Shown here one piece after another: positions 1-12,902 of a stretch of 64,000 bases of DNA; position 1 is the first letter of the stretch, and every line of letters begins with the position of its first letter. The stretch is from contig CP085826.1 in the NCBI GenBank assembly GCA_020809705.1, forward strand, positions 5,518,001-5,582,000. Reading direction: 5' to 3'. Made by a program: the position numbers and the translations under genes. This stretch comes from Calonectria ilicicola (Eukaryota; Ascomycota; Sordariomycetes; Hypocreales; Nectriaceae). The notes beneath the pieces are model-generated. The model did not search any database. It was not told where the DNA came from and saw only the letters and a list, made by a program, of their open reading frames with translations.

Positions 1-621
1 TCCCGCCGTGTTAGCTCGTCATCTCTTCCTCCTTTCCTGCTTGCTCGTTGAGCCGAACCAATCCCAAGTCCAAACAATAGTGGTGCCCAGACGTCCCAGA
101 GAGCATTACACAATGTAAGCCGGTATCCCGAAGCGGGCAAAGCAGCCGTAAGATTTCTACAGAGAAGCGAACAAATAGAACTCAGGGCCTTGCGTTGCCT
201 AGGGGTCTTGATTCTGCATATTGTTTTTTTTATTCTTTTCTTCCTTCTGATCCGAGTTCGTTCAATCGTAGAAGATTCCTGCCTCTCCGTCCGCTGGCAG
301 GCGACGACGTACAACATAAAAGGCCTGCTCGACGCGCACGCGCCACAAGCAAAGCAACAGAGGGAGGTATCGAAGCATTAGGATGGGGCATCCAAAGTTG
401 TACAAAGGATACCCGGCCCAATTGGACCATCATGACAACGCGGCCGTCAATAGCGATGCCTTTGTATCCGAATGATAGACAATCCTGCATTCCCCCAACT
501 CCTCATGGCATCTTGTGTTAGAAATGGCCTAATAACGCGAGAAACAAGTGTCAATAGATTCGTCCAAGAATAGAAATGTGCATTTCTCTTTTTGCAACAC
601 AAAAACGTGGCATTTGTTCAA
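1..621. other. Gene-free left edge (3' flank of the PUF gene)
   Basis: I see no supported gene here. The longest open frames overlap one another on both strands, lack recognisable domains and have no splice partners. The part next to 622 is the 3' untranslated and downstream region of the minus-strand PUF gene. Confidence 0.6.
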
Positions 622-3600
622 TCATCGCTGCAATGCATGTTAGTCACCGTCCTTTAGCAGATCAAATAAACAACCAGTTCAACTTACTCGGCCACGTCGA
701 GAGTTTCCCTGCTCTTGCTGCATGTAACCCATGTTGGGCATGGCTCCGCCCATGTTGCCATAACCATATCCGCCCATTGGCATGTTAAAACCTGGCGGAG
801 CAAAGGGGGTCTGACCAGCAGGCATCTGGGGCATCTGCTGAGAGGGGGGCTGAATAGGGCTGTTGGACATATTTTGTTGGCGGAACTGTTCCATTGGCGG
901 GTTGGGACCGTTGTAACCACTGAACCCAGCTTGCATGGGAGGGAAGTTGTAATTCATGGGGGGAGGACCCCGGTTCATCATGTTCTGCTGGAACTGAAGT
1001 TGCTGCAGGTTTGCCGCAGCCATGGGCCCCGTTGGTGCATTAAACATCATGTTTTGGTTGAATGGTGGGAAAGATTGGACGTTGTTGTTGTCAGCGTTCT
1101 CGCCTCGCTGGTTGTTGTAGCCCATTTCGAAGCCAGGAGGGTTGCTTGGCTGGTTCAAATTGTTGTAAAAGGGCTTGTTTGAATGAGCAGACTGGGGATG
1201 ATGACCGTTTCCGTTGTTCTGCCTTGAGGCGGGTCGCTGGCGATGCTCCGAGTGAGTGCTGGCATCACGATTGTTGCCTGAGTTTCGAGTCGACAGACCA
1301 ACCTCATCCATGAGACGCTTGTATCCTTGGCTAGGCTGAGCCTTAATTCGGACCAAAACACTCTTGACCGTTTCTACAACCTGGGATCGAATAGTCTCAT
1401 CGAAAAAGGGCGTAGTAAGTACTTTGAAGATCAGAGTTGCACCGCATGCATGGTCATTAAGAATAGCTTCGAGAACTTGGTCGTTCGGGGTGAAGAACAG
1501 CGCCTTCAGGATAACATCTCGAGCGTCAGCCTCGGCCTTTTGATTGATCACCTTGAGCACAGTAAGATAGGCAACCTTGTGTGTGCAGAGGTGGACAAGG
1601 TAGGGCACGAGCTGGGGAGATAAGACGGTACGGCGCTGGGGGAAGGTGCAGGTATCCAGAAACCAAGTTAGGAGGAGAGCACCGTTGGCATTGGTTGCGA
1701 GCTGGACACTGTGGAGGGCGATGGCAGCGGCAAGCATGCGCTGTTGGTCCTTGGTGGCATGGTGACTTTCCAGACAAGCCCTCATGGCGCGAGCACCATA
1801 TCGCCCCTGAGCAACCTCCCACATGCGGCTAAGCATCGTCTCGAAGATGAAGTCGTTGAATGGCGCCCCGAATTTGAGACATCCCTGAAGAACGTAGTTG
1901 CCGTATTGGTCCAGGAACAGGGGAATGGTGTAGGGTCGCAAGTGCTCGACAATGATCTGCATCTGAGCCGGTGTCTTACAAACATCAATGATCTTCTGGG
2001 CAGCCCATGTGCCGTTCTTGTGGACTCCGATCTCAGCCATGTGTGGGGCAATTTCAGTCAGCATAGCATCACGAAGCTGGTCGGAGCAGTGCTCGAAGAG
2101 TTTCTGAACCACGGTGTTGCCAAGATAATCAGAGGAGAGCTCAGCAATCTCGGGCAGCATGTCAACGGCAATGTTCTCAATTTCAGCCTGCGAAAGGCTT
2201 TGGTTGTCGATTCGCTTGCGGATGTCGCGGAGCTTTGGTGCATCGTGGACTCGAGTGTGAGCGGGCTCACGGATTGGCGGGATCTCGTCGACAAAAGAAT
2301 TGAACTGAATTGCGGACTGGAGATTTCGGGAAATCCTGAACCGGTCCTCATCGGTAGCGCCAAACTGCTTCACAATCTCGATGATGTCATTGGTCATCTC
2401 TCGCAGAGGAGGAACCTTGGGGGTGGCATTCGCCGAGGCAGGTGTAGGTGCATTGTCGCTAGCAGGAGCAGTAGAACTGGCCCCGGCAGCGTTGTCCTGG
2501 TTCTTAGCAAAAGGATCAGGGCTGGGGGACGGGAAAACACCGTCGTGACCAGGAGTGTTGGAGGCTGAAGGAGGCTTGGCAAAGTTGATTCTGATCGGAC
2601 CGGCGCCAGGGAAGATTTCCTTGCCATTCATGCTCGCTTTGGCAGAGATGGCGCTTTCGATACGCTCAAAGTTGACGAATCCGCAGTTCTTGTGGGTCAG
2701 CACACGAGCAGAGACAATGGGACCGTGAGACTTGAACATTTCAATGAGCGTCGATGTTGTAGTCGAGGTGGGGATGCTGCCGAGCCAGAGAGCACTCGTA
2801 GGGCCCTCGAGGCCTTGCTCCTCAGCACTGAGCAGACCAGCGTTGCGGCTGTTGGACCTGCCAAGGTTCATTCCAGCAACCGCTTGGGGGAGATCCTCGT
2901 AGTCCTTCTCATCCTGAAGGCGGATTTCGGCGGGCGCAATGGGGTTTGGCAACCCAGAGCTACCAGACATATAAGTTCTCATAAGGCGACTTCCGGGGGT
3001 ATCCAAAACGCCAGCAGTTCGAGCACGGGGTCGGGTAACAGATGCCTGGTTGGCAAAGGCCTGTACTGCAAGGTTATGATTATGAATTGCTGCATTGGTC
3101 GCGGCCAGCTGATCCTGGAGAGCAGCTACGTATTGCGGGTCGAGTGGAATATCGGCATCATAACCCTCTTCGTCATCGGCGTATTTATCCTTGTTGTTCA
3201 CAGAGTAGGATCGGAAACGACTGGCCTGTTTAGTGAAATCGAGATTGGCCAAGTAAGGAGTTGCCAGCTGAGCGCGGGGAGGCTGAGGGGTCTCAGCAAG
3301 ACCGAGATAATCCAAAGTCCTCATGTGAACATCGGACTCGGCGCCACCCTCCTTAGAGAACTGAGACTGAGCAGGTGAGCTTGGTCCGTTGGAGCCAACG
3401 CTCGCAATGCTGGCCAGAGTCGAAGCTCGTTCACGTCCGACTCCGGCCGGGTTCCAGCTGCTAAAAATAGAGGGGCCAAACGGAGAGTTTGTTCCAGGGA
3501 TTGGAGCAAACTGGCTCCTCTGAGGCATGGAACCGGCGCGAAGGCGTGAGAGCAAAGTCGAACTATTGGACGTATTCTCCGGAGGATCAGGATTGGGCGA

Positions 3601-4256
3601 AGGCGTTTTGTTAAACGGGCTCTGGGAAGGAGTGGGCCGCGTGGACTTTGTAGCCAAACCTGCGACGCCTAGAAGACCGTTGCCCGCACCTCCAGGGGAG
3701 AATCGAGATGGGACGGTTCCTGCGCGAGCGCGCCGAGTCTGGGGCAGAGTGTCGGGAGTAGGGAGCTGAGCAAAGTCAGGGAACCCATCAGTGGGCGACT
3801 CTGGAATATTCTCGCGCAGCGGGGTCGAGTTTCCACTTGTCGGAGGACCGCCCCAGAGACTGCCCGGCATACCCGGGACACCTTCTTGGGCCTGAATCTC
3901 ACGGGCTCTGATTGAGGGACGGTTAGCGAGCGTCGGCAAGCGAGGGACCAAGGGGAGGAGCCTTGTCGAACCGGGGAACGGAGAAAGGGGAGAAGGGGAT
4001 GTTTTACGAACCTCTTGGAGAACAGGCGGCTGGAACCAGCCATGTCGTGCGACGGAGAACCAGCCCCGGATCGCGAGTTGCTCGCCATCTTGCTAGAGGG
4101 GTTGAGACCACCGCTAGACATACCGAAAGGAGATCTGGAAGAGGGCAGGGGAGCGTCGATTGGGGAGTTGTTTGCGGAAGGGGAGGCAGAACGGGTTTGA
4201 CTGGCAGACTGAGAAGGGTAGCCGCGAGTCAAGTGTTCAGATCTGGCAGTTGACAT
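622..4256 (-). CDS. RRM and Pumilio-repeat RNA-binding protein (Jsn1/Puf1-Puf2 type)
   Basis: Model: exons 4256-4012, 3907-688 and 627-622, giving 1156 aa. Intron 1 has donor GTTCGT and acceptor CAATCAG. Intron 2 (687-628) has GTAAGT, a CTAAC branch site and TTGCAG, and leaves a last exon of one Arg codon plus TGA. The start is the first ATG in frame (MSTARSEHL). A serine/proline-rich N-terminus is followed by an RRM at about 451-525 (ALWLGSIP, then GFVNFE) and Pumilio-like helical repeats at about 655-930 (DYLGNTVVQKLFEH, QYGNYVLQGCLKF). The tail after about 940 is rich in Asn, Gln, Met and Pro. RRM plus PUF is the architecture of yeast Jsn1/Puf2, which bind 3' UTRs of mRNAs for membrane and mitochondrial proteins. 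Cytoplasmic post-transcriptional control is inferred from that family. The low-complexity tail may promote granule formation. Confidence 0.93.
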
Positions 4257-7200
4257 TATCAATTATCTGGCCGACCTCATGGGACAGTGACACAGAAGGT
4301 GCCGGGCCGGACACTGGATATTATTCGCAAGGGGGTTGACCCGTGGTCGAGACGTCGAGTCGTTGCAGGGCCTATGATGGCGCTGGAAGGAGAACAGGGC
4401 AAACCAGGTACGCAGAGGTTTCTTTGAGTTCCTCAGACGGCACAAGCAATGGCGTGGTGCGTGGAGGGGCGATTCTCGATCGAAGGCGATAGAAATTGTG
4501 TAGTTCAAAGGAGCGCGGTGCGAACAGGAAGAATCCAGGAGCCGGTATTACAAGGAAATGCTCGTAGAATAATGAGATCGTGGATGGTGACGATGACGAA
4601 TATCGAAGTCTAAGTCGACGTTGTAGTCGGGACAGGATCGATGGCCGATCGGAGGCGTGGACAGAGTGTTGTGGGAAAAAAAAAACACGAGGAGCGACGT
4701 TGCCGAATGATGCGATGTTGGCCTGAGAGGCTAACTGAGGAGTTGAGTGGCCGCCCAGCGTGCGTCGTCCGAGCCCGCGGCTAGGGGGGATGCGAAAAGG
4801 AAAGGGAAAAATAAGAGAATGGGGGAGAGTGTTGAGAGAGGGGGGCGGAGGGGAAGGGGGGAACAAGAGGCACAAACAAAAGTAACGTAACGATCAATAT
4901 ACAGGCCTCATGGAGACGATAAAAAAAAAAGCCTCTTTTTTTATCGAAGGGGGGGCCTGGAGAAGGGGAGACGGTGACGCGCGATATGGGGGGAGAAGGG
5001 AGAGGGCCAGAATTGGGGCACGGTGGTGGGAGAAGGGGAAGAATGCGGGAGAAGGAGACAGCTGAAGGCGAAACAAGAAAAGACGAGACGGTGGGCTTAC
5101 TGACGCTGCTGTAGGGCGCTGGAGGCGCTGTCGGGACTTGGGACCCTGGGAAATCAGCTAATCAGCACTGGACGGCCTGCTAACTGGGCGGCTTTCAGTG
5201 CCTCCACCAAGCGGTGCTTCCAGCGCGCGACGCAGCTGCACGGCCTTTTTCTTTCTTTTTTAGGTGTTCTTTTGGTCGTCTTGACTGCGTCAACAGTCTT
5301 GTTGGGGTCCTTGCGCCTTGCAGTCGCCCCCGCCACGCAACATCGAAACATTCTTTGGCTTCTTTTACTTTACACATGACGTGCCCTCTTGTTGTTTACG
5401 GACAGAGAGCCGCTGGCCTCGAGCCTGAAGCGGTGATATCGGAACTGTGCCCTCTGGCTGGTTCCGGAAAACGCGCTGCATGTACCACTTGCTCGCTGCC
5501 TTGTGGGGTCTCTCGGGGTCCAGCGGGCAAGTTAGTGACCTAGTTTGAAGTCCTCGCTTGCTTGGGCCGCCCAATTGGTACGGGAATATCGAACAAGATT
5601 TGCTCCTCCAGGCCCAGGTAAAGTGGGTTGACCGAGTCGAGTTAAGCCCAGTCCCAACCGCTCGAGAGAACGCGTGTGCCCTCGCATGCAGCATGGATCA
5701 CTGAGCAACTTTTAGTGGCATGTATGCCTGATCTTGAGAGCTTCTGTCCGTTACCCCCGACTCTTAACCCGACATGAAACACATCTGCACTTTGCTTTTC
5801 CCCTCTTTCTTTCTTTGTTTTTCGTTCCTTTTTTTCTTCTTAGCTAGCCCTAAGTTGGTCACCAGCTCCGAGGATGAAACTGAGTCTTCGGCTTGTTTCT
5901 TCTCCCGCTGATTGCAGACCCATTGAGTCAGGGCTCAGCATCGTCCTATGGGCTAGGATAGTCTATTTTCCATTGTTCATTCTTCAAGTATGTGCAAAAC
6001 TATTTGGCTCTTTTTTCTTCTTCCTAAATGTTGGGTTATTCGGTATAATACGGTGAACCGGGTACAGTAATATAAACGATAGCACAAGGTAAAATTTTAT
6101 CAGCTGGCAGTCAGGGCTTCTTGCGCCGCAGAGGGTTCCAGGAGGTGAATGTTACCCCGTATAGGTTCCCTGCTTTTCTCTACGCCGTGCATGTCCCTAT
6201 CCCCTTTTCGGTTGGCAGCACTGTCCGCCCCGAGCGACAGGGCGACAACGCATGGCGCAGCCTGCCAACCAGCCCCCGATGATTCACGTACCTCTCTTTA
6301 TTTATTTTTTTTATGTATTTTTGCACCCTGTTCCTTAGGTGAGACATTGACGGGCCGGACGAGGATGGTGCCTTTTCTTGCAGTTCGTATGATAGAGGGC
6401 TTGTTTATGACCCTCGGACAGCACAAAGCCAAATAGTCAATTAGTCCCTGTTGACAGCAAAAATCTACTCCCCGGATTCGCTTTAGGTTTTGGCCAGGTA
6501 ACGGTCTACCAAGCCTCACAACGAGATGTACACCAACTCTTCTTGTGCCACGACAAAGGCGCTCATTGGCCTCGAGGGATGATTACAGTCTTAGATCGCA
6601 GATTGTAGGACCCAGGTCCTACCGCCCCCAAGTCCATATCATCTCATCTCTCTTTTGACGTGCCGACGCATGCCCTGGGTGCACTCCTATTGGTGCCGGC
6701 CCCGATACAAGATCCCCTTACACCCACAGAACGGCCTCGCCAATCATAGCTTCGCACGGGCTTGTCGGAGGATCTGCTAAACTCGATGCTGAAACAAGCC
6801 CTACAATTTCCCCCTACACGTACATATGTAGTAGGCATGGCATGCAAGCAACTGCTGTACTGTACTGTACTTATGAGAATGACAAGTCTTCTGTACTGTT
6901 TGCGTTGCATTCATCAATTCGTCACCATGGCAGTCCGTACTGTGCAATTTTTTTTTCTCATTGCCGCATTTCTCCCATCAATCAGACCGTCGCTCACGCT
7001 TCATGTGAAACGTCCTGTCATTTCAAACGGCACCCTTGGCGTCTCTCTCTTGCCATTCTCCGCCCATGCCGCCTAGCCAGACTGCAGAACAGAATTCGTT
7101 TGTACAGCCCTGGTTGACTCCCCGAGGTCTCGCTATTCCACTTGACTGGGTTGACCCTGTGGTCGTGTGCTACCCCACCCCCTTCTCTGCTCTCCCTCCT

Positions 7201-8786
7201 TCTCCTTGCCACATCGCCTTCTCCTGACGCCCTCCTCCCTTGAACGCTGGCTTGGCCTTCCCCTCCTCGTTTCATTTCCCGCCGGCGCCGCACTCGCCTT
7301 TCAGGCAACTCGCCTTCAACCAGTAATATCCATTCCATAGGTACCTGTCACAGCTCTATTGTGATTTTGATGCATGCCCCTTTCCCATGGCAAACGTGAA
7401 CTGGTCTGGCTGGCTCGGTGCATAGAGACTCCACAACCCCAAGTGGAGCCCATGTTGTGTTGACGTCTCGGCCTCTTCCCTACTTCCTTTTTTCGCTTCG
7501 GCCACGACACCAGCCGCATGGGAGGCGTCACGACTGTCGTACCTCCGACTTGAAGCCGCCCACCCAAGCGAGTGACCAAATGCAAGGCACACTCGTCACA
7601 AAAAGCTCTATACGGAATTGAATCAAGCAGAAACAGAAGAAATCAAGAATAGCAGCAAGGAAAGAAAAACTAAAGTAAAAAAATAGCAGTAGATAGATAG
7701 ACCCCAATCCCAGATAATATCACATACTCGTTTTATATCTGTCACTATTGTCTTCCGTTTATTGCAATTTTCTGATGACTGCGCCGGGAGCGAATTTCGC
7801 CTTGTTGCCGTCACCCGCGGCCCAGCGCCATAAATGCTACCTCACACATGTACGCATCCAGGTGTGTGCCCCTATAGCCTGTGTTCCACATGTATCCCTT
7901 GTCCACCTAAATCTTTGTCATTAGTGGTCCAATGCCCAGTGGTGAAAAGCGGTGCAAGGTACAGTACGCCAGCGAGTTAGCTACCTTAGCTTGTAAGCAG
8001 AGTTATGGCCATCTCATGGCCACTTTCTTGTTGCGTGTCAACTTCGTAATAGGCATCCAGCCTCGACAGTGCATGTCAGTGCCGGTGCTTGTCAACTCTC
8101 GTACCCGCCAGCCCCCCTTCCGGCATCCCCGTAGAACCTTCGAGTTCTCGGCTGAGATGGATGCTCTGTTGGCGTTGTCCTCCTATGGTTGTGATGCATT
8201 CGGTCCGGAATTCCTGCATAGTGCTTAGTACCATACTGCATGCGTCATCCAACAAGAGGAGGGTCGCGACATTCATTCCATAGCGCAAAAAAAAAAAAAA
8301 AAAAAAAAAGAGAGGAAAATAAAACTGAACGCGATGATTCTTTATTTCATCTATATTGAGCTTTCGTCTAGAGTCCCCCCCAAAAAGCCTCGGACGCCAT
8401 CGACAGTACCAGTAGCCTCCATCGCCTGACACTAGAACCCAATATCTAAATGCTCCAACTTGAACCAAGAGCGTCTTCAAGGACCTCGAAGCTATTTGCT
8501 ACCGCCCAGTGGAGCCATGTTCTAGTCCCCCTTGCATTGAGTATTATTACAACGATGGGCACCCCATTCACGGTGCCCTAAGTGGGCTGCTAGCTGAGAG
8601 AACGCTCGAGGCCGTAGGGAATCATCCTGCCGATAACAAGAAAAAAGCAACTCAGCTTCTGCCAATCCGTAACGCCAAACCATTCATCTGGGGAATATAT
8701 GCGTCGTCTGTGCTTCCAAAACTACATCAAAAATGCCAAATCAGAACTAGAGCGCATGCTTTTCAAACGTTGCCCAATTATCGCAC
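4257..8786. other. 4.5 kb gene-free region between the PUF and Cla4 genes
   Basis: No coding exon can be supported. The first ~850 bases upstream of the PUF ATG, read on its strand, are pyrimidine-rich with T tracts (around 4680 and 4920), as expected of a promoter and long 5' leader. The right end is the 3' flank of the Cla4 gene. Low-complexity DNA includes an A23 run at 8287-8309 and a short TGTAC tandem near 6857-6871. Open frames up to about 130 codons occur on both strands without domain or splice support. Confidence 0.55.
8287..8309. repeat. Poly(A) run, 23 bases
   Basis: Uninterrupted A23 in intergenic DNA about 480 bases downstream of the Cla4 stop codon. It lies next to no recognisable element, so it is best read as a mononucleotide microsatellite and not as a retroposon tail. 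Confidence 0.9.
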
Positions 8787-11785
8787 TTATTTGGCGTGCT
8801 TCTTGAATGCCAGAAGATCCGCAAGGCTGCTGAGTGGACAGCCGTGTCGAAGGAAGTCGTGGGCCAAGAGTTCATCAGCAGAAGCACGGCTCTTGACATC
8901 CACACACAGACAGACTGAAAGGAACGCCTTGAGCTCCTTGCTCAGCTTCTCAGGCTTCTTGAGGCGAGGCGTTCCGTTAGTAGCGATGAGATACAACGCC
9001 TTAAGAGGCTCTTCGTTGAGGTAGGGGGGTTCTGATTCAATCATCTCAATAGCCATGATACCCAAGGACCAGATGTCGACCTTGGGACCGTATTCCTTCT
9101 GCTTGACGACTTCAGGTGCCATCCAGTAAGGAGTACCGACCATGGTCGCTCGCTTCGACTTCGTCTCGGTGAGCTTGGCGCAGAATCCAAAATCAGCTGC
9201 AAACTGTTAGCACCATAGATCAAAGATGTGTCTTTATTTGACGACATACTAATCTTGACATTCCCGCGAGCATCGAGGAGAACGTTGTCACTCTTGATAT
9301 CTCGGTGGATAATGCTTTGAGAGTGAAGATGTTGAAGACCACGGCATGTCTAGAACGGGTGTTAGCGGTTACCATTACGGGGGATCGAGAGGCGGGACTC
9401 ACTTCGTGGCAAATGGTTGAAATCTGCTCTTCTGAAATGGAGGGATTGTTGTCGATGACATCAGTAAGGGCACCGCCTTCCATAAACTCCATAACTACCC
9501 AGAGCTCGGCATTGTTATTACGCAAGAAAGCGTCCAAGAAGTTGACAATGTTTCGATGTCTGCTGTCCTTCATAACCATGATTTCGTTCACAATAAGCTC
9601 CTTGCGGGGCTGGTGAGCAAGGTCCATCTGCTTGATAGCCACCTGGGCCCGAGGACCATACTGACGCAGCACATCACGAGCCACGCCCACAGCAGTCTCT
9701 TTGATTTTGGCGACGTAGACGGATCCAGAGGCACCCTGACCAATCTTCTTCTGCTTGGAGTAGGAGAGGTTGGGGTCATCTTTAGATACTGCTTCTTTGA
9801 GTTTGGCCATGACCTCGGTCTCCGACATGGTGGACATTCGGACATCTTGCTTCCGCTCAGAGGCTGATGGCTTGGCCGTCAATGCGGCTTCGGCAGCCTT
9901 AACGCCATCAGACTGCTGCTGGGGTTGGCTAGGCTTAGGAGCAACATTGAGAGGCTTGACAGGAGCAGGCAAGCGGGTGGACTGGTTTTGGGATTGTTGC
10001 TGTTGCTGCTGCTGTCGAGTTTGTGAAGATTGGTTACCATTTTGGTACCGAGGGGCATTGGCGTGACCTCCAGGGCTCTCGTTGCGACTTCGTCCTTGAG
10101 AACTAGCACTTTGTTGTGTGGATGCTGGGGTTCGCTGGGATGCCCCAGTTGGTGGTGAGGGTGCAGGTCGTTGAGCCCGAAGTGCATTGGACTGAGAAGA
10201 TCCTCCCTTCGGTGCTGGAGGGGCTGCTCTCGTCGGGTTGTATCGATCCGGCTGGGGAGATGATCCACCATAACCACCAATTTCTTGCTGGGCCAAGGGA
10301 ACCTTTGTCTTGGGGATGGAGGCATTGTAAGCTTCCAGGTCGCGACGGTTTTGTTCCTCGATCTCGCGTTCTCGTTGCCGTTGAACTTCGAGCTGTTTCT
10401 TACGCTGCTCCTCTCGCAGGGCCTCCTGAGACACGTAGTTGGATGACATACCCTGCATCTGTTGACGCTGCTGTTGCTGAGATGGCTCAGCCGGACGATC
10501 AGGACGTTCAGGCCGGCGGGGAGCACCAGAAGGAGAGGCCTGGGTACGGGCGGCTCCCGCAGAAGGATGGGCAGGTCGCGGGGGTGCCACCGAAGCACCA
10601 CCGCTGCCGGCATAGGGCAGTGGTTTGTTGGAACCTTGGGCTCCGCCAGCAGGTGTGAGGCTTGAGTATTGGTTGGGGTTCTCGGCTCGCTTGGCGAGAT
10701 CGGTGTAAAAGTCAAGCACCTCGAAGACAGCTTGCGGGTTACGCTCGTAGTCCTCTTTGGTGATGGCAGACGAGTTCAGGAGCTTCGACCACTCTGGGGG
10801 AAGACCAACGAATTCGCCTGTCTTGGGATCGAATCCGACGTGAACGGCGTGGGAGAAGTTGGTTGGGTTGCTGACGCCGCCCATGCCAGGGCAAGCACCA
10901 TAGATGAAGTCAATCCACTCGTAGAGGTCATCGTCACTCTTCACTTTAATCTGAAGAGTTTTCGTTGTTCCATCGTCATCGCCAGGGCTGGTGGATGAGC
11001 CATCTGGTTTCCGCTTAATCTCAAAGATGGTACCGGCGGCTTCCACACGGCCGACGTTAACGACATCTCTCAGGTAGAGGGTATACGAGACCTTTCCACC
11101 CTCTGTCTTGTGGAAATCCAGGGACTCTTTGCGGAGGATCAGGTACTTTTGTTTCCATGGCTGGATGAAGTTCTTGCTTTCTTTCACGGAGGCCCATCCT
11201 TCCTTCTTGACAGCTACGCCTCCCATGCCATCCGTGTTGTTGGACTGCTGACGAGCGATCGGAAGCGAGATGGTAGAGCCGGTGTATGTCGATGTCGCAG
11301 TACTGCGAATCGGCGAGATGGCCATGTTGGCCATGCTTCCTGGGAGGTTGGTGTTGGGTGTTAGATTCAGGCGTGGGCGGTCGCGGTCGCGGTCGGTGGG
11401 AGGTCGTGGTGCCGGTCCTGGGTTCATAAACTGCCCAGAAGAGTATATACTGCAGATTGTCAGTTGCCGACGACCCACGATTAAGCTCGGTGTGGAGAGG
11501 ATGCTTTTGGGAGGATGGCTTCCAGTGGCGGTGGAGGAGGAATGGCGCTGCACCTTCTCTCTAGCGAGGATGGACAACCAATAAGTTCGCCTAGGAAGCT
11601 AGGCCGAGCGCAAAGTGAGCCGCCGGAGTTGTCACTTCTCGTGGCTCCGACGGCACGGGGTACCCCGAGATTCTTTGAAAAGGGGGAAGGCCCCTCACCC
11701 CGCCCATGCTACTCGAGGCGCGCTTCCTGGGGATGGGGGACAACGGGTGTTGGTCAAACAAATCAACATACCTATTCTGGGCCAT
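8787..11785 (-). CDS. cla4: PAK/STE20-family kinase with PH and CRIB domains (Cla4 homologue)
   Basis: Model: exons 11785-11772, 11449-9403, 9349-9250 and 9196-8787, giving 856 aa. Exon 1 is only 14 nt (MAQN plus two bases) and precedes a 322-nt intron. The other introns are 53 nt each. Domains: PH at about 86-192; CRIB at about 197-230 ([16 protein letters not shown]), which binds GTP-loaded Cdc42/Rac; a Pro/Gln-rich linker with a Q7 tract near 484-490; and a kinase domain at about 568-835 with [32 protein letters not shown] and [13 protein letters not shown] domain before CRIB separates Cla4 from Ste20. Catalytic residues are intact. Known homologues (yeast Cla4, Magnaporthe Chm1) act in polarised growth, septation and, in pathogens, infection structures. 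The role here is inferred from them. Confidence 0.95.
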
Positions 11786-12874
11786 CTTGAATTGGTTTCA
11801 AGATGGAATTTGAGAATATTAATCGTGACTGTGATCTAAATTAGGAACGCAAGATGCGGTTGTGGCGATGCGCCGCGCTGATGCAACGCTCGATGTTTCG
11901 CCCTGTCGCTTCAGGTTACGGCAGTGTTTTGGCGCTGGATGACAGATGAGCAGCTCCTGGAGCAAGAGTGCGGCAGGCTGCTGCGCGATAATGATCCAAA
12001 GGCACAGCCAATAGTTGAGACAACCCACGGGGGGCCTGCTCGTCTGCACAACAGATGGCCCTGTTTACACGAGGCGCACCGAGGGCATGTAGTTGACCAG
12101 AGCAGCGGTCAAAGGCAGGGTCACCTGTCCGTGACGAGAGTCGGGGGGAAATGGGTGGAGGCGCTGGGCTGCAAGGTGGGCAGTGGCGGCCGGCTGCAAA
12201 GGGGATAGGGATTAGAGCGCGAAAGCGCAAAGTCAAGAGGACTGTGCGGGGATTCCGTGACAGAAGGATGCGCCAGTAGGGTTTTTGGCGAAGCGCAGAT
12301 CCAGGAGTCCGAGGGTATTCAATGTAAAAGTAAGGTGAAAGGAGGAGGTCGGGCGATAGGACTTGGCCCACCTGGGGTGCTGGATGAGGAACAAGTGTGA
12401 GTGACAGGGAGGACGACGTAGTACGAAACGCAGCGCACACTTGGAGCTTGGAGGGGGCAGAGGAGACGATGGGACGAGGGGACGAGGGGTGGAGCAGCAT
12501 GTTGGGGGACCCAGGGGAGATGCTGCAAAGGGCCGGTCACAGGCGCTTCAGCGGGTGCTCCAGCGGCGTGTGTTTGGTACCTGGCAGGTCAGAGGTACCA
12601 GGCTTTCCACAAGTTGTCTTGAGTCTTGGTGGACTTGTGGACTTGGCTGTAATCACTGCGCATACCACCAGCGGGGACTATGCAGCCAATTCCCGGCGCG
12701 GCGCTGCAAGTCTCCGCTCGGCTGCCTAGGTAGATACACAAGACTGTACGCCTCCAGCTGTCAATCACGGTGTGCAAGTGTCGTCGATACAGCAAACTTG
12801 CTCGAATTTGGTCATTAGCCAAGCCATGATCGACCAGCCCAGGCCCAGGTCCAGAAACCGTGTCCATGCCATAC

Positions 12875-12902
12875 GCCATATGCCATGCGCCATATGCCAT
12901 GC
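12875..12902. repeat. Two exact copies of a 14-bp unit
   Basis: GCCATATGCCATGC occurs twice in direct tandem, preceded by a partial copy. Each unit contains the palindrome CATATG. It lies in the long upstream region of the Cla4 gene. A regulatory role is possible but nothing else supports one. Confidence 0.85.

Noticed and set aside
1711..2568. 285-codon plus-strand frame antisense to the PUF gene
   Set aside because: It mirrors the codon structure of the well-supported PUF exon and has no domain; a shadow frame.
8287..8309. Poly(A) run as the tail of a retroposon or processed pseudogene
   Set aside because: No coding remnant upstream on either strand and no flanking direct repeat visible.
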